From NCBI GenBank assembly GCA_038227745.1, contig JBBRPS010000195.1, forward strand, positions 1-13,762: 13,762 bases of DNA, read 5' to 3'. This DNA comes from DASPXY01 sp038227745 (GTDB taxonomy: Bacteria; Planctomycetota; Planctomycetia; Gemmatales; Gemmataceae). Shown here piece after piece: positions 13,471 through 13,762 of the stretch (within the stretch, counting starts at the first letter, position 1; each line of letters begins with the position of its first letter). Under the pieces are notes generated by a model that worked only from the letters and a program-made list of their open reading frames with translations, had not been told where the DNA came from and did no database searches. Position numbers and translations under genes: made by a program.

Positions 13471-13762
13471 GGTGTCGAGCCTCCCGGATGGAGAAAGGTT
13501 GAGATAATGATACCCGCCGGCGCCTCGGGAGGACAGACAAATGCGGGCACGTACGCCGAGGAGTGTGGGCGTCTCGATAGTTGGTGGAATCTTTGGTGGT
13601 GTCCCCGCAGTATTGCCAAGAGTACGCATTCGGTGATCGCAGCTGCCTGCTAAGCTGTGACGGGCCTTCTTCTTCGGTTACAACAGGGGAATGGATCAGG
13701 ATGACTTTTCCCCTGCGCTCTCCCCTCCTTGCCCGGAAGAGCCGGCTTCGGCCCTCGTGCCC
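13471..13762. other. Upstream region of the second kinase, no gene seen
   Basis: These 292 bp hold no reading frame with coding character and no recognisable RNA gene. The kinase promoter should be here. A TATCAT at about 13508-13513 on the minus strand is a possible -10 but its -35 partner is poor. The region is visibly less GC-rich than the genes. The right end is cut by the window. Confidence 0.4.
13480..13485 (-). promoter_or_regulatory. Ribosome binding site fixing the start of the second kinase
   Basis: The minus strand reads GGGAGG 9 bases before the ATG at 13468-13470. It supports MPDDPQS as the start rather than upstream in-frame codons as far as 13629, whose translation has no kinase or signal character. 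Confidence 0.65.

Noticed and set aside
13500..13535. Promoter for the second kinase with TATCAT as -10
   Set aside because: The only -35 at the right distance (TGTCCT) is a poor match. I kept it as a mention in the region entry and not as a promoter call.

Overview
The window is high-GC bacterial DNA that looks like a planctomycete, most likely of the Gemmataceae type. The reasons are the company of genes: a DUF1501 Tat-exported protein, two membrane-anchored Hanks-type Ser/Thr kinases fused to different C-terminal modules, an ECF sigma factor next to one kinase, long WD40 proteins, a TolB-like propeller protein and a small PD-(D/E)XK-like protein of a kind I associate with that group. This assignment is inference from gene content; there is no rRNA or other marker here.

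Layout. Positions 76-10225 hold seven genes, all on the minus strand. In transcription order they are: DUF1501 protein (10225-8852), TolB-like propeller lipoprotein/secreted protein (8798-7917), ribulose-phosphate 3-epimerase rpe (7850-7188), ECF sigma factor (7121-6528), Ser/Thr kinase with an N-terminal zinc-finger-like segment and C-terminal WD40 propeller (6468-4210), a zinc-ribbon/TM/WD40 protein (4169-1884) and an ABC-2 type permease (1737-76). Gaps are 40-66 bp except for a 146-bp gap before the permease that contains a 74-bp hairpin. Identical 26-bp palindromes sit in the DUF1501/TolB-like and TolB-like/rpe gaps. A divergent 262-bp gap separates DUF1501 from a plus-strand PD-(D/E)XK-like gene (10488-11321). 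That gene converges on a minus-strand Ser/Thr kinase-FGE-like gene (13470-11464), whose reading frame is cut by one in-frame TAG at 12073-12075.

How the genes may work together. The sigma factor, kinase and WD40 protein are closely spaced and form a plausible signalling operon. The kinase carries an HxxxCxxC motif like that of zinc-binding anti-sigma factors, a cytoplasmic kinase domain, one TM segment and a seven-bladed WD40 sensor. The next gene has a TM segment and another seven-bladed propeller, framed by two copies of a domain I do not recognise. The second kinase has an FGE-fold sensor in place of the propeller. The most interesting items are the duplicated unknown domain around the propeller, the in-frame amber codon in the kinase-FGE fusion, the sigma/kinase/anti-sigma-like arrangement, the 9-residue tandem repeats in the PD-(D/E)XK-like protein and the intergenic palindromes. 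I found no tRNA, rRNA, CRISPR array, transposase or phage gene.
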